Positions 36,376 through 45,720 of a stretch of DNA of 64,000 nt are shown in pieces. The first letter of the stretch is position 1; each line of letters starts with the position of its first letter. The stretch spans positions 186,001 through 250,000 of the forward strand of contig NZ_FNNE01000002.1 in NCBI RefSeq assembly GCF_900106945.1, read 5' to 3'. The stretch is from Marinobacter mobilis. Its GTDB lineage: Bacteria; Pseudomonadota; Gammaproteobacteria; Pseudomonadales; Oleiphilaceae. The position numbers and the translations under genes are program-made. The notes below the pieces were generated by a model that was given only the letters and a program-made list of their open reading frames with translations, made no database searches and was not told the origin of the DNA.

Positions 36376-37076
36376 TGGCCATGATGATCTGGAGAAAGGT
36401 TGGAACCCTGTTTCGCGCGTCGGTACAGGAGCCTGCGGAAAAGCTGGTGGACGCCAATGCCCTCAGAATCCTGGCACAGGAACTGCGGGAAACCGAGCAG
36501 GCCATGATCCTGGCAAGGCGCGAGTTGGCGAACCTGATGGCGGAATCCCGGCAACTGGAACGCAGCCGTGAACATCTGTCGAAAACCATTGCGTTGCGAG
36601 AATCCCAGACTCGGGAGGCCATGGAGAAAGGGCACGAGTCCCTGATGCTGGAACTGGCGGAACGCATCGCCGCGGATGAGAACCTGCTGCAGGAGCAGCG
36701 TCAGCATGGCGAGCGCCTGGCGGCCCAGGAGAAATCCCTGCGCAGCCATCTGCAGGAGGCGGCGCGGATGCTGCAGCACTACAAGCGGGAAATGAGTCTG
36801 GCTCGGGCCAACGACAACGCCGAACAGGTACTGCGGCAGCTCGGCAGCCAGACCGTGGGGCTCAGGGCGCATATGGGCGACCTGGACGCTTCTCTGGGGC
36901 GTATCAAGGAGCGTCAGGCACGCTTCGCGGACGTTAATGATGCTCTGAAAGAACTGGATCAGGAAGCCCGTGGTCATGACCTGGATGGGCGATTGCAACA
37001 GGCGGGAATTGCGACCGGCAAGCAGGATGCGAAGGCGGTACTGGATCGGCTGAGGAGCGGGGCGGGGCAGAACTGA
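36375..37076 (+). CDS. PspA/IM30 family protein
   Basis: 233 residues, nearly all charged coiled-coil, as in PspA. N-terminus WRKVGTLFRASVQEPAEKLVDANALRILAQELRETEQAMILARRELANLMAES is the signature PspA amphipathic helix plus hairpin. ATG at 36375 overlaps the yiaA-like stop; ATG at 36381 has better ribosome-site spacing. PspA proteins oligomerise on the inner membrane under stress and support its integrity. No pspF, pspB or pspC is nearby, so this belongs to the small YiaA-PspA type of operon rather than the classical psp regulon. A GC-rich hairpin follows. Confidence 0.85.
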   Translation: MAMMIWRKVGTLFRASVQEPAEKLVDANALRILAQELRETEQAMILARRELANLMAESRQLERSREHLSKTIALRESQTREAMEKGHESLMLELAERIAADENLLQEQRQHGERLAAQEKSLRSHLQEAARMLQHYKREMSLARANDNAEQVLRQLGSQTVGLRAHMGDLDASLGRIKERQARFADVNDALKELDQEARGHDLDGRLQQAGIATGKQDAKAVLDRLRSGAGQN

Positions 37077-37088
37077 GGCCGGTAGGCC

Positions 37089-37109
37089 GGGCCGGGGTTA
37101 TCCCGGCCC
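37089..37109. terminator. GC-rich hairpin between convergent genes
   Basis: GGGCCGGG and CCCGGCCC form a perfect 8-base stem around GTTAT, 12 bases after the PspA-like stop and 7 before the convergent DUF4399 stop. Likely a shared terminator, though without a T tract. Confidence 0.5.
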
Positions 37110-37116
37110 TTGGGGA

Positions 37117-37536
37117 TTATTCTACGGTGATGGTGATTTTGTCTGACATCACGGGTGGGGTATGGGGGATATGGTCCTTGTCGCCGAGGAGCAGCTGGAG
37201 GGTGTGCTCCCCGGGTGGCAAATCCAGGGAAACCTGGGTCTGACCACCACCGAAGTGGCGGTGCTGGTCGTCTGAGGCGACGGGCTGGTCCATGGGGGGC
37301 AGCTCATCCAGATTAATCAACAGATGGTGATGGCCCGTGTTGTCGCGGTCGGTACCCGCTGGCGCAACGCCCATGCCGGACAGCCCAAACTGAATGACAA
37401 CCGGGGACGACACCGTCGCGCCGTCCATCGGTGAGAGGATTTGGGTACTGGCACCGTCCGGCGCGGTGGTAGCCTGAGCCATCAGGGGCAGGGTAAACAG
37501 GGCGGCTGCACCAAGGGATTTTACCATTCGCATCAT
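37117..37536 (-). CDS. DUF4399 periplasmic protein
   Basis: 139 residues from the first of two ATGs (37536), with GGAGA upstream. A signal peptide MMRMVKSLGAAALFTLPLMAQAT is followed by the DUF4399 pattern: LSPMDGATVSSPVVIQFGLSGMGVAPAG, NTGHHHLLIN, and HFGGGQTQVSLDLPPGEHTLQLLLGDKDHIPH. The many histidines (GHHHLL, HRHF, DHIPH) suggest copper or another metal as ligand, but no function is established. Periplasmic. Isolated gene, convergent with the PspA-like gene. Confidence 0.85.
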   Translation of the reverse strand: MMRMVKSLGAAALFTLPLMAQATTAPDGASTQILSPMDGATVSSPVVIQFGLSGMGVAPAGTDRDNTGHHHLLINLDELPPMDQPVASDDQHRHFGGGQTQVSLDLPPGEHTLQLLLGDKDHIPHTPPVMSDKITITVE

Positions 37537-37645
37537 TACGTTCTCTCCTTTGCCAATCCTGGCTTGTGTTTTTTTGACGTCTTCAAGCATAGAAGAGAAT
37601 GTCGCAAAGCGGTAACAATCTGGCCGGCGGGCGTGGCAGGTAGTG

Positions 37646-38347
37646 TTAGAGCCGGGGGCTGATCGAGGCAATCTCGTGTTGGGTCAACGAGCGGCTACCG
37701 CCCGGGGCAAGGGTCGGGTCCAGATTGATGGCCCCCATCTGTTCCCGGTGCAGCCTGATTACCCTGTTCCCTACCGCGGCAAACATGCGCTTGATCTGGT
37801 GGTAGCGGCCTTCGTAGATCGTCAGCCTCACCTCATTGGGAGCCAGCAGCTCAAGATCCGCCGGTGAGGTGGTCAGGTTTTCCGGCTTGAGGTCGATACC
37901 CCGGGCAAAGCGATCCGGGGTGTCGGGACAGATCGGATAGGCGGTGGTGACCCGGTAGACCTTGGGTGATTTTCGTTGCGGATCCGTCAGCTGTCGTGAC
38001 CATAGTCCGTCATTGGTGAGAATCAGCAATCCAGAGCTGGCGCGATCCAGGCGGCCACCGATATGCAGGTGAGGGCGGAGTTCGGGGGCAATCAGCTCCA
38101 TCACGGTTGGATGCACCGGGTCGCTGGTGGCGCTGAGATACCCGGAAGGCTTGTGCAGCATCAGGTAGTGGGCCTGACGATGCTGGAGTACCTGGTCATC
38201 TAGGCTAACGGTATGAAACTGGTGAATTTCCTGTTTCAGGTTCCGGCAGACCTCGCCCTCGACACAAACCCGCCCGCTGGCCACCAGCAGGCGTGCGGTC
38301 TTATGGCTGTGTTCGGTATGTTTGCTGATAAAGCGTTCCAGTCTCAT
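37646..38347 (-). CDS. rsuA: 16S rRNA pseudouridine synthase, RsuA family
   Basis: 233 residues. N-terminal S4 RNA-binding domain (RLERFISKHTEHSHKTARLLVASGRVCVEGE), then the catalytic domain with LMLHKPSGYLSATSD, GGRLDRASSGLLILTNDGLWSRQLTDP (catalytic aspartate in GRLD) and EGRYHQIKRMFAAVGNRVIRLHREQMG. RsuA makes pseudouridine 516 in 16S rRNA; assignment to RsuA rather than a sister enzyme rests on length and the WSRQLTDP segment. It is divergent from the ABC-F gene. Confidence 0.85.
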   Translation of the reverse strand: MRLERFISKHTEHSHKTARLLVASGRVCVEGEVCRNLKQEIHQFHTVSLDDQVLQHRQAHYLMLHKPSGYLSATSDPVHPTVMELIAPELRPHLHIGGRLDRASSGLLILTNDGLWSRQLTDPQRKSPKVYRVTTAYPICPDTPDRFARGIDLKPENLTTSPADLELLAPNEVRLTIYEGRYHQIKRMFAAVGNRVIRLHREQMGAINLDPTLAPGGSRSLTQHEIASISPRL

Positions 38348-38449
38348 GGGTAGGGATTATCCGGCCTGTCATGAATTGTGTACACCCTGTACAATCGCGC
38401 CCTTTCTTTGCCGGTCTCCGGTTGCAGCTCTCATACGATAGGTTCTCCT

Positions 38450-40039
38450 TTGATTTCCACCGCCAATATCACCATGCAGTTCGGGGCCAGGCCCCTGTTT
38501 GAAAACGTCTCCGTCAAATTCGGCAACGGTCACCGTTACGGTTTGATCGGTGCCAACGGCTGTGGCAAGTCCACCTTCATGAAAATTCTTGGTGGCGATC
38601 TCGAGCCCTCGGCCGGCCAGGTGATGCGTGAGCAGAACAGTCGTCTGGGCAAGCTGCGGCAGGACCAGTTCGCCTATGAAGACTGCACCGTCATGGACAC
38701 GGTGATCATGGGGCATGAAGAGCTCTGGCAGGTCAAGGTTGAGCGGGACAGGATCTATTCTCTGGCGGAAATGAGCGAAGAAGACGGCATGGCCGTGGCT
38801 GACCTGGAAGTCCAGTTTGCAGAAATGGACGGCTATACCGCCGAATCCCGTGCCGGTGAACTGTTGCTGGGGCTCGGCATCCCGCTGGAACAGCACAGCG
38901 GATTGATGAGTGCGCTGGCGCCGGGCTGGAAGATTCGGGTGCTGCTGGCGCAGGCGCTGTTTTCTGATCCTGATGTACTGTTGCTGGACGAACCGACCAA
39001 CCACCTGGACATCAATACGATTCGGTGGCTTGAGGATATTCTGGTCGCTCGTAACTCCACCATGGTGATCATTTCCCACGACCGTCATTTCCTCAACAGT
39101 GTCTGCACCCATATGGCGGATCTGGATTATGGCGAGCTCCGGCTGTTCCCGGGCAACTACGACGAGTACATGACGGCGGCCACCCAGGCCCGTGAGCGCA
39201 TGTTGGCAGACAACGCCAAGAAGAAGGCGCAGATTGCCGAATTGCAGACGTTTGTCAGCCGCTTCTCCGCTAACGCTTCCAAGGCCAAGCAGGCCACCTC
39301 AAGGGCAAAGCTGATCGACAAGATCCAGTTGGAAGAAGTGAAGCCGTCCAGCCGGGTCAGCCCGTTTATCCGTTTCGAGCAGGTCAAGAAACTGCACCGT
39401 CAGGCGGTGACGCTGAAGGATCTTGGCAAGGGCTTCGATGACATGACGCTGTTCAGCAAGCTGAACCTGCAGATTGAGGCCGGTGAGCGGGTAGCCATTA
39501 TCGGCCCTAACGGTATCGGCAAGACCACGCTGCTCCAGTGCATGGCCGGTAAGCTGGCCCCGGACGAAGGTGAAGTGAAGTGGACCGACAGTGCCGATGT
39601 GGGTTATTTCGCCCAGGACCACAAGGACGATTTTGACAGCGATGACACGCTTTCGGAATGGATGGCGCAATGGACCACTGGCGGGGAGCAGCTGGTGCGC
39701 GGCACCCTGGGGCGGATGTTGTTCTCCGGCGATGATATCGGCAAATCCGTGCGGGTGATTTCGGGGGGAGAGCAGGGGCGGATGTTGTTCGGCAAGCTGA
39801 TCCTGCAGAAGCCGAACGTGTTGTTGATGGATGAACCCACCAACCACCTGGACATGGAGTCCATTGAAGCGTTGAACCTGGCGCTTGAGAACTATCCCGG
39901 CACGCTGATTTTTGTCAGCCACGACCGGGAGTTTGTGTCATCACTGGCCACCCGGATTGTCGAGCTGAGTGCTGATGGTATTACCGATTTCAGTGGCAGC
40001 TATGATGATTACCTGCGCAGCCAGGGCCATATAGCCTGA
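38450..40039 (+). CDS. ybiT: ABC-F family ATPase, YbiT type
   Basis: 529 residues if the TTG at 38450 is the start, giving (M)[16 protein letters not shown], the usual start of YbiT homologues; the ATG in the same frame at 38378 would add 24 unlikely residues, and ATG at 38474 would cut into the first strand. Two ABC domains without membrane parts: Walker [11 protein letters not shown] and [10 protein letters not shown], signature regions and two [15 protein letters not shown] Walker B motifs, joined by a charged linker. ABC-F proteins act on the ribosome, for example at the E site. A good terminator follows. Confidence 0.9.
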   Translation: MISTANITMQFGARPLFENVSVKFGNGHRYGLIGANGCGKSTFMKILGGDLEPSAGQVMREQNSRLGKLRQDQFAYEDCTVMDTVIMGHEELWQVKVERDRIYSLAEMSEEDGMAVADLEVQFAEMDGYTAESRAGELLLGLGIPLEQHSGLMSALAPGWKIRVLLAQALFSDPDVLLLDEPTNHLDINTIRWLEDILVARNSTMVIISHDRHFLNSVCTHMADLDYGELRLFPGNYDEYMTAATQARERMLADNAKKKAQIAELQTFVSRFSANASKAKQATSRAKLIDKIQLEEVKPSSRVSPFIRFEQVKKLHRQAVTLKDLGKGFDDMTLFSKLNLQIEAGERVAIIGPNGIGKTTLLQCMAGKLAPDEGEVKWTDSADVGYFAQDHKDDFDSDDTLSEWMAQWTTGGEQLVRGTLGRMLFSGDDIGKSVRVISGGEQGRMLFGKLILQKPNVLLMDEPTNHLDMESIEALNLALENYPGTLIFVSHDREFVSSLATRIVELSADGITDFSGSYDDYLRSQGHIA

Positions 40040-40064
40040 GGCGGGTGTTCTGAAGAGCCCAAAG

Positions 40065-40101
40065 AAAAAGCCCGGAAGATACCAATCTGACCGGGCTTTT
40101 T
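40065..40101 (+). terminator. Intrinsic terminator after the ABC-F gene
   Basis: AAAAAGCCCGG pairs perfectly with CCGGGCTTTTT around a 15-base loop. It should act in both directions, serving the ABC-F gene and the convergent parvulin gene. Confidence 0.85.
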
Positions 40102-40167
40102 CATGCCTGCCGTTAACTGTAACGGCAAGCTCTGGGGGCAAGGATCGTTCGCCGATCCTGCGCCCGA

Positions 40168-40446
40168 TCAGCTACGGCTGGTCACTTCCAGCAGGTGGTA
40201 GCCAAACTGGGTCTTGACCGGGCCGAGTACTTTACCGACTTCACCGGTGAAGACCGCCTTGTCGAATTCCGGCACCATCTGGCCCGGGCCAAAGGAGCCC
40301 AGATCACCGCCGTTGCGACCGGACGGGCAGGAAGAGTGCTGGCGGGCGACTTCGGCGAAGTCCTGACCGCCTTCGATGGCCTTCTTCAGTTCTTCACATT
40401 TGGCTTCACTGTCGACCAGGATGTGGCGTGCGGTTGCCTGTGTCAT
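40168..40446 (-). CDS. ppiC: Parvulin-type peptidyl-prolyl isomerase
   Basis: 92 residues from the ATG at 40446 (MTQATARHILVDSEAKC), with AGGACA upstream; eleven extra codons upstream are discarded. The whole protein is a single rotamase domain: ARHILVDSEAKCEELKKAIEGGQDFAEVARQHSSCPSGRNGGDLGSFGPGQMVPEFDKAVF and FGYHLLEV. It matches E. coli PpiC (parvulin) in length and lacks a signal peptide, so it is cytoplasmic. It catalyses cis/trans isomerisation of peptidyl-prolyl bonds. Confidence 0.93.
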   Translation of the reverse strand: MTQATARHILVDSEAKCEELKKAIEGGQDFAEVARQHSSCPSGRNGGDLGSFGPGQMVPEFDKAVFTGEVGKVLGPVKTQFGYHLLEVTSRS

Positions 40447-40774
40447 GGTGTTGTCCTGTTCTGATTGATGTGTTGGCATGGGGGATGAGTTCCCGCTGAA
40501 CCCAGAATGCTGCCTTCCACGGGGGGCGCTGGCAAGTACTTTATTGCCTGAGCGTGGGGGGATGATCGTGGCGGTTTGGGCAGGGCTGGCCCATACTGGT
40601 ACAAAAATTAGCCGTTTTTGATTGCGACAGGGTATCGGAACTGGATCGGGCCGGCAGAGCAGCCATGTTTGGTGCTTCGGTCATCCACCAAAGACTCCGG
40701 CGATTTCTGAATCGTTAGCGGGCTTTTGCCGGGGGCGTCTCAGCGTCCGTGGCTGCAAAAGCCAGGGAGATTTC
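40447..40774. other. Intergenic region, nothing recognised
   Basis: 328 bases between the divergent parvulin and purple-acid-phosphatase-like genes. An open frame continuous with the latter runs through part of it but has no ribosome site or signal-peptide character. No palindrome or RNA element was noticed. Confidence 0.5.
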
Positions 40775-43696
40775 ATGATGCCAGCCCTCTCGGTTGTTCC
40801 TGCCCGTACGTTTATTCATTGTCTGTTTCACCTCATGTTATTGCTGGCTCTGGTTGCCGGAGGAACGGGGTTGTCGGCGGCCCAGTTGCTGGTGTCCACG
40901 ACGGCTGACCGTAGCAATCCAGTGACGCTGGAGGCGGCACCGGTCGAGGGCGTGATCTATATCTTTGTCGGCGCCGCACCCGATGCTGATCAGGTCCGAT
41001 TCTATGTCGATGGCTCCCTGGTGCAAACGGAAAACACGATCCCCTGGGATTTTGCCGGAACCACGCCTGAGGACCTTGCCGCACCGTTTGATACCCGCAC
41101 CATTGCAGATGGCCAGTATCAGGTCAGCGCAACGGTGTTTTCGAGCACCGGCAGCGAGACATTGAGTGCCGCGCTGCACGTCGCGAATGAGCCTCCTCCC
41201 GAGTCGGGGGGGGATGCCCGCCAGCTGCACCTGGGCTGGGAGAGTGATCCGGCCACCTCACTTTCAGTCACCTGGTTTGGTGGCGCCTCCCTGTTTACTC
41301 CACAGCTCCGCTATCGTCTCAGCGGAGACAGCAACTGGCAGTCACTCTCCGGGGAGGTGAGAACCGAAGCGGATGCTGGCCGCTATCTGATTGCCCACAT
41401 GACGGGGTTATTGCCGGCGACAGCCTATGAATTTCAGGTCACATTGGGCACGGATGTCTGGAGCCGAACTTACCGCGGCCGAACCCAGCCTGCGAAGGGG
41501 CCTGCGAATCTGAGTGCGGTGTATGTCGCCGATACCGGGCTGATTGGCCGCGACGACGGTCTCACCACCGGTACCGCCGCGGTGATTACCGAGATTGCCA
41601 TGCTGGAGCCGGGGCTGGTGCTGCTGGGGGGTGATTACGTTTACTTCGACACCGACAAGCGGTTCGGGACGTTGGAACGCAGCATCGGCGTGTGGTTCGA
41701 GCAAATGGCTCCGGTGGCCGAAACAGCACCAATGATGCCGACCTGGGGCAATCACGAAGTGCGCCTGCAGGAGACTGTTGAAACCTGGCTTCCGTTCTTT
41801 GCCACGCCTGACGGCTGGAACAACCGCCGTATGTATAGCTTTGATGTCGGTGACGTCCATTTTGTATCGGTCTACGGCTTTCATGAATCCCAGCAGATGA
41901 CACAGGATGCGATAGACTGGCTTGCCGCAGACCTGGAGCAGGCAAGCCAGGCCGGGCAGCGTTGGCTCGTTCCGTATTTTCACGCGGCACCGTTCTCAGA
42001 GGGTACCAATCATCCGTCGGCGCTGACCTTGCGCCAGCAACTGGGGCCGTTGTTTGAAGCTGCCGGAGTCAAGGTGGTGCTGACCTCCCATGATCAGTCC
42101 TATGAACGAACCTTCCCGCTGACCGGGGTGCCCTCCAGTATTTCATCGACCTCATCGAACAATCACTGCTATAGCCAGGCGGATGGTGTCAGTTGGCTCA
42201 AGGTCTCACCGGGCGGCAAGCTCAGTAATATCTCCAGGGACTTCTCCCCCTGGCGGTCACCGGAAGCCCCCTACTGGACGGCAGCCCGGGATAATACCCG
42301 TCACCATTTCGCTCACCTGATCGTCACCGCAGACGGGGAGCTTACTGTCGATATCTATGGCGTGGCCGGTGACGCCTATGACGCTGGCGTACCGGTTCGG
42401 CGCAGTGACCGAGTGCGTTACACCTCGCTTGGCTGCGCTCCGGAATTACGGGCGGAACCGGGCCAGCTCACCTTTGCGCTGGATCCGCAGGGCAGCGACA
42501 GTCAGGAGGTCCTGATTACGTCGACTGGCAATGCCGTGGCCTTCGAGCTGAGTCAGCTGCCTGACTGGCTCTCGGTGTCGCCATTGTCGGGGGTAACACC
42601 GGCAACCGTGACGTTCACCGCCAATGCGCAAAACCAGCCGCTTGGGTCTCAACGGGCGGTGCTGGAAATATCGGAGGGTGCGGCCAATGCCGCCTGGCTG
42701 CCTGTTGACCTGACCGTCGGCGCCGCCAGTTATGGCCTCTGGCTGGCAGATAATCCCCAGAGGCTGTCGCCCCAGCCACTGGATGATCAGGTGTTGCAGG
42801 GCGATGTGTACGTGTTTACCCAGCCGGATGACAGCGTGGCCCGGGTAAGGTTCTACCTGGATGATCCCGGTGCCAGCGGCAGTGCCCTCAAAACCGAGAA
42901 TGTCGCACCGTTCGACCTGGGGGGCACGTCAGGCGATGATACGGCCTTACCTTTCGACACCCTCTCGCTGGCCGATGGGCGTCATAGCCTGACCGCTCGG
43001 CTTGACCTGGATAGCGGGGGACAGATCCTGGTGACCAGTGAAGTTCAGGTCCAGAATCAGGCTGCCCGGCTGGCCCTGTCTGCAGGCACCGTATCGATGA
43101 CGGTTAATTCCCCGGACAGCTATGCCGAGACCACCGTGTTGGCCGAAATGACCGACGGTCAGACCCCCGGTTATAGCAGTGAGAGTGATTCAGGCTGGTT
43201 GACGGTATCTCCGGGTTCCGGCCAATTACCCCAGTCGCTGGTGCTGGCGGCCAATACCCAGGGGCTGACTCCGGGCAGCTATCAGGGCCTGGCCACCGTC
43301 ACCGCAGCGACGGGTGAGCAGGATTCGGTGGTGGTTAATCTGGCGTTCGATGTGGCCCAGCAATACCGGATTGAGGTGAGCGACTTCCCGGACCGACGTG
43401 ATCCCGGGGAGTTGAATGGTGCGGCGCTGAGCGCGGGCAATGTTTACGTGTTTGTGCCGGATTCAGCAGATATACGCAAGGTTGAGTTCTTCCTGGACGA
43501 TCCCGGTTTCGATGGCAGCCCCATCAAGGTGGAAAACCGGGCCCCCTGGGACTTTGCCGGTACCGAAACCAAGCCACCGCGGGACGCGATTGGCTATGAC
43601 CTCAGTGGCCTCTCCGGTGACCATGTGATATCAGCACGGCTGCGCTTGGCCGATGGCGAGGTGGCGGTACACGCCGCTTTCACGGTCGTCCCCTGA
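40775..43696 (+). CDS. Secreted purple acid phosphatase-like multidomain protein
   Basis: 973 residues from the ATG at 40775, after CCAGGGAGA. Signal peptide to about residue 35, then an Ig-like module (VRFYVDGSLVQTEN.IPWDFAGT), a fibronectin-like PAP N-domain (LHLGWESDPATSLSVTWFG), a metallophosphoesterase core (VYVADTG, LLGGDYVYFD, TWGNHE, PYFHAAP, TSHDQSYER), a BACON-like module, a second Ig-like module, a second BACON-like module and a third Ig-like module at the C-terminus. The last metal motif is SHDQ rather than GHxH, so one metal ligand appears to be changed. No membrane anchor at the end. Substrate unknown; phosphate scavenging or adhesion are possible. Confidence 0.85.
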   Translation: MMPALSVVPARTFIHCLFHLMLLLALVAGGTGLSAAQLLVSTTADRSNPVTLEAAPVEGVIYIFVGAAPDADQVRFYVDGSLVQTENTIPWDFAGTTPEDLAAPFDTRTIADGQYQVSATVFSSTGSETLSAALHVANEPPPESGGDARQLHLGWESDPATSLSVTWFGGASLFTPQLRYRLSGDSNWQSLSGEVRTEADAGRYLIAHMTGLLPATAYEFQVTLGTDVWSRTYRGRTQPAKGPANLSAVYVADTGLIGRDDGLTTGTAAVITEIAMLEPGLVLLGGDYVYFDTDKRFGTLERSIGVWFEQMAPVAETAPMMPTWGNHEVRLQETVETWLPFFATPDGWNNRRMYSFDVGDVHFVSVYGFHESQQMTQDAIDWLAADLEQASQAGQRWLVPYFHAAPFSEGTNHPSALTLRQQLGPLFEAAGVKVVLTSHDQSYERTFPLTGVPSSISSTSSNNHCYSQADGVSWLKVSPGGKLSNISRDFSPWRSPEAPYWTAARDNTRHHFAHLIVTADGELTVDIYGVAGDAYDAGVPVRRSDRVRYTSLGCAPELRAEPGQLTFALDPQGSDSQEVLITSTGNAVAFELSQLPDWLSVSPLSGVTPATVTFTANAQNQPLGSQRAVLEISEGAANAAWLPVDLTVGAASYGLWLADNPQRLSPQPLDDQVLQGDVYVFTQPDDSVARVRFYLDDPGASGSALKTENVAPFDLGGTSGDDTALPFDTLSLADGRHSLTARLDLDSGGQILVTSEVQVQNQAARLALSAGTVSMTVNSPDSYAETTVLAEMTDGQTPGYSSESDSGWLTVSPGSGQLPQSLVLAANTQGLTPGSYQGLATVTAATGEQDSVVVNLAFDVAQQYRIEVSDFPDRRDPGELNGAALSAGNVYVFVPDSADIRKVEFFLDDPGFDGSPIKVENRAPWDFAGTETKPPRDAIGYDLSGLSGDHVISARLRLADGEVAVHAAFTVVP

Positions 43697-43776
43697 TACT
43701 GACCTGCCTGCTCCGTTCGCCCGTGATTTACGGTAGGATGAGCGCTCTGGTGTCGTAGAGGTCGAAGGATAGATGC

Positions 43777-45288
43777 GTGAGTGCGGGTAGGCGTGACGGG
43801 GGAGTCTGGCTGGGAATAGCAGCCCTGGTGTTGCTGGTGACCGGCTGTTCGTCATTTAGTCAGCGTGATCAGATGGCCCGTTTCAATGCCGCCTATGCGA
43901 GCGGCGAGTATGTGCTCGCGGCGGAAGCCATGGATTATGACGCCGATGAGTTCGACGACCCTGGGACATCCGGTCGTTCTGAGTCCGGTTCCGATGTACT
44001 TGAGTCGCTTCACCAGGGCGAGGCTCTGCGGCTGGCAGGAGACTATGCTCGCTCGGTTGCCGCTTATGACCGGGCTGAGGCTGGCATGAAGTACCTCGAT
44101 ACCGAAGGCAATCTGATCGCGGTCTGGGACAACCTTTCGTCCATCCTCCTTAACGATGCCAGCCTTAACTACCGTGCGTTGATGTCCGAGGCGATTCTGG
44201 TCAATACCTACAAGGGACTCGATTTCCTGGCTCTGGCTGATGCTGCGGATGCCCGGGTAGAGTTCAACCGGGCGGATGACCGTACCCGGCGAGCGGTGGA
44301 CTTTTTCTCTGAGGAGATCCGCGATCGGCAGCAAGATCTCCAGCAGGACCCGGCCAATGCCCGGATGGTTTACCGCACGCTGGACAGCCGCGACCTGCAG
44401 CAAGCGCTGGATGAGCGCTACGGCAATCCCTCGCAGTGGCAGGTGTTTGCCGATTACATGGTCCCGGCCAGTACTTACCTCCATGGCCTGTTTTTCCTGG
44501 CCGCCGGTACCGGGGGCGCTGATACTGACAAGGCGCTGACCTCACTGCGGCGGGTCGCCGGGATGGTACCCGGAAACGAGGTGTTGTCCCGGGATGTGGC
44601 GCTGGCGGAAGCCCTTGCTTCCGGGCGGCAATCGCGTCAGCAGCTTTCGCCACAGGTCTGGGTGGTCTATGAAAATGGCCTGGGACCGGTGCTTGAGGAG
44701 GTTCGTTTCGACATACCCCTGCCGGTATCGCACAACGACTATGGCCAGATTGTCTTCGCGGTTGTTGCTTTACCCCGTTACCGGGACCGTTCCGCGGTGC
44801 CTGGCCACCTGGTGGTTGCAGGCGCCGATGAAAAGCCCGCAGTGACTGAACCCATGGCATCCATGGGGCGGGTAATCCAGACCGAGCTGCAGGCCCGATT
44901 CCCGGGTGTCTTGATGCGGGCGGTGTCTGCGGCCGTCCTGAAAGGCATGATTCAGGTTGAGGCGGCCGAATCCATGGGGGCACTCGGTCAGTTCGGGGCA
45001 ATCCTCTATACTGTGTCAACCACTCAGGCTGACTTGCGGAGCTGGCAGGCGCTGCCTGATCATTGGCAGGTGGCCCGGATTGAACGCCCTGCCGATGGCC
45101 AGCTTACGCTGACTGACAGTCGTCAGGGTGTACTGGGAACACTGGAGCTACCGCAATGGCCATTTACTCTGGTCTATATCAAGCGGCCAACCGCAGGCAG
45201 CGCAGCCACTGCGATGGTGCTGGATCTGCAGGGTGAACATGCCGGCCAATACCTGACGCTGCCCGCGGGCTCTGGGACAGAGAAGTAA
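43777..45288 (+). CDS. COG3014-family lipoprotein
   Basis: 503 residues from a GTG at 43777 preceded by AAGGAT. Lipoprotein signal ends LLVTGC. The first half is TPR-like and helical (HQGEALRLAGDYARSVAAYDRAEAGM, VWDNLSSILLNDASLNYRALMSEAILVNTYKGLDFLALADAADARVEFNRADDR); the second half is beta-rich with VWVVYENGLGPVLEE and VAGADEKPAVTEPMASMGRVIQTEL. These features fit the uncharacterised COG3014 family, which commonly stands with ycfL and lpoB as it does here. A role in envelope assembly is inferred from that company. Confidence 0.83.
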   Translation: MSAGRRDGGVWLGIAALVLLVTGCSSFSQRDQMARFNAAYASGEYVLAAEAMDYDADEFDDPGTSGRSESGSDVLESLHQGEALRLAGDYARSVAAYDRAEAGMKYLDTEGNLIAVWDNLSSILLNDASLNYRALMSEAILVNTYKGLDFLALADAADARVEFNRADDRTRRAVDFFSEEIRDRQQDLQQDPANARMVYRTLDSRDLQQALDERYGNPSQWQVFADYMVPASTYLHGLFFLAAGTGGADTDKALTSLRRVAGMVPGNEVLSRDVALAEALASGRQSRQQLSPQVWVVYENGLGPVLEEVRFDIPLPVSHNDYGQIVFAVVALPRYRDRSAVPGHLVVAGADEKPAVTEPMASMGRVIQTELQARFPGVLMRAVSAAVLKGMIQVEAAESMGALGQFGAILYTVSTTQADLRSWQALPDHWQVARIERPADGQLTLTDSRQGVLGTLELPQWPFTLVYIKRPTAGSAATAMVLDLQGEHAGQYLTLPAGSGTEK

Positions 45289-45310
45289 TGACGTGAACAG
45301 GGAGAAATGA

Positions 45311-45709
45311 ATGTTCAGATCAATGTTTGTGGTTACTGTGATCGCGATTGCCGGAGCGATCGCAGCCTGCGCACCGGTACAACCCGAGCGGGAGTATGTG
45401 CAACGTGATGACCTCAAGGTCGATCCGGAAGTCCGTCAGTTTCTGGTGGTCAGGGAACTCCTGCAGTCCAGAGTTGAGCAGCCGGGCGGCGGCAGTCTGC
45501 TGCAGATCCAGTTCTCGGTGGAAGCGTATGAGGACGCGGATCTGGAGTGGGCGGTCACCTGGTTTGATGATGCCGGCATGCGGGTCCCCTCGGTCGGGGA
45601 AGGTTACCAGCCAGCCCATGTCCTGATGGGGCAGACCCGCTTCTTTGGCGCCATTGCACCCCATGAGCGGGTGACCAGTTATCAGTTACATCTCCGGGAA
45701 GACCGTTAA
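45311..45709 (+). CDS. ycfL: YcfL family (DUF1425) lipoprotein
   Basis: 132 residues with a lipoprotein signal ending AIAAC and the DUF1425 pattern: GGGSLLQIQFSVEAYEDADLEWAVTWFDDAGMRVPSVGEGYQP and GAIAPHERVTSYQLHLRE. GGAGA lies before the ATG. Small periplasmic-facing lipoprotein of unknown function, in E. coli encoded just before lpoB, the same arrangement as here (11 bases apart). Confidence 0.85.
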   Translation: MFRSMFVVTVIAIAGAIAACAPVQPEREYVQRDDLKVDPEVRQFLVVRELLQSRVEQPGGGSLLQIQFSVEAYEDADLEWAVTWFDDAGMRVPSVGEGYQPAHVLMGQTRFFGAIAPHERVTSYQLHLREDR

Positions 45710-45720
45710 GGAACCTGTCC

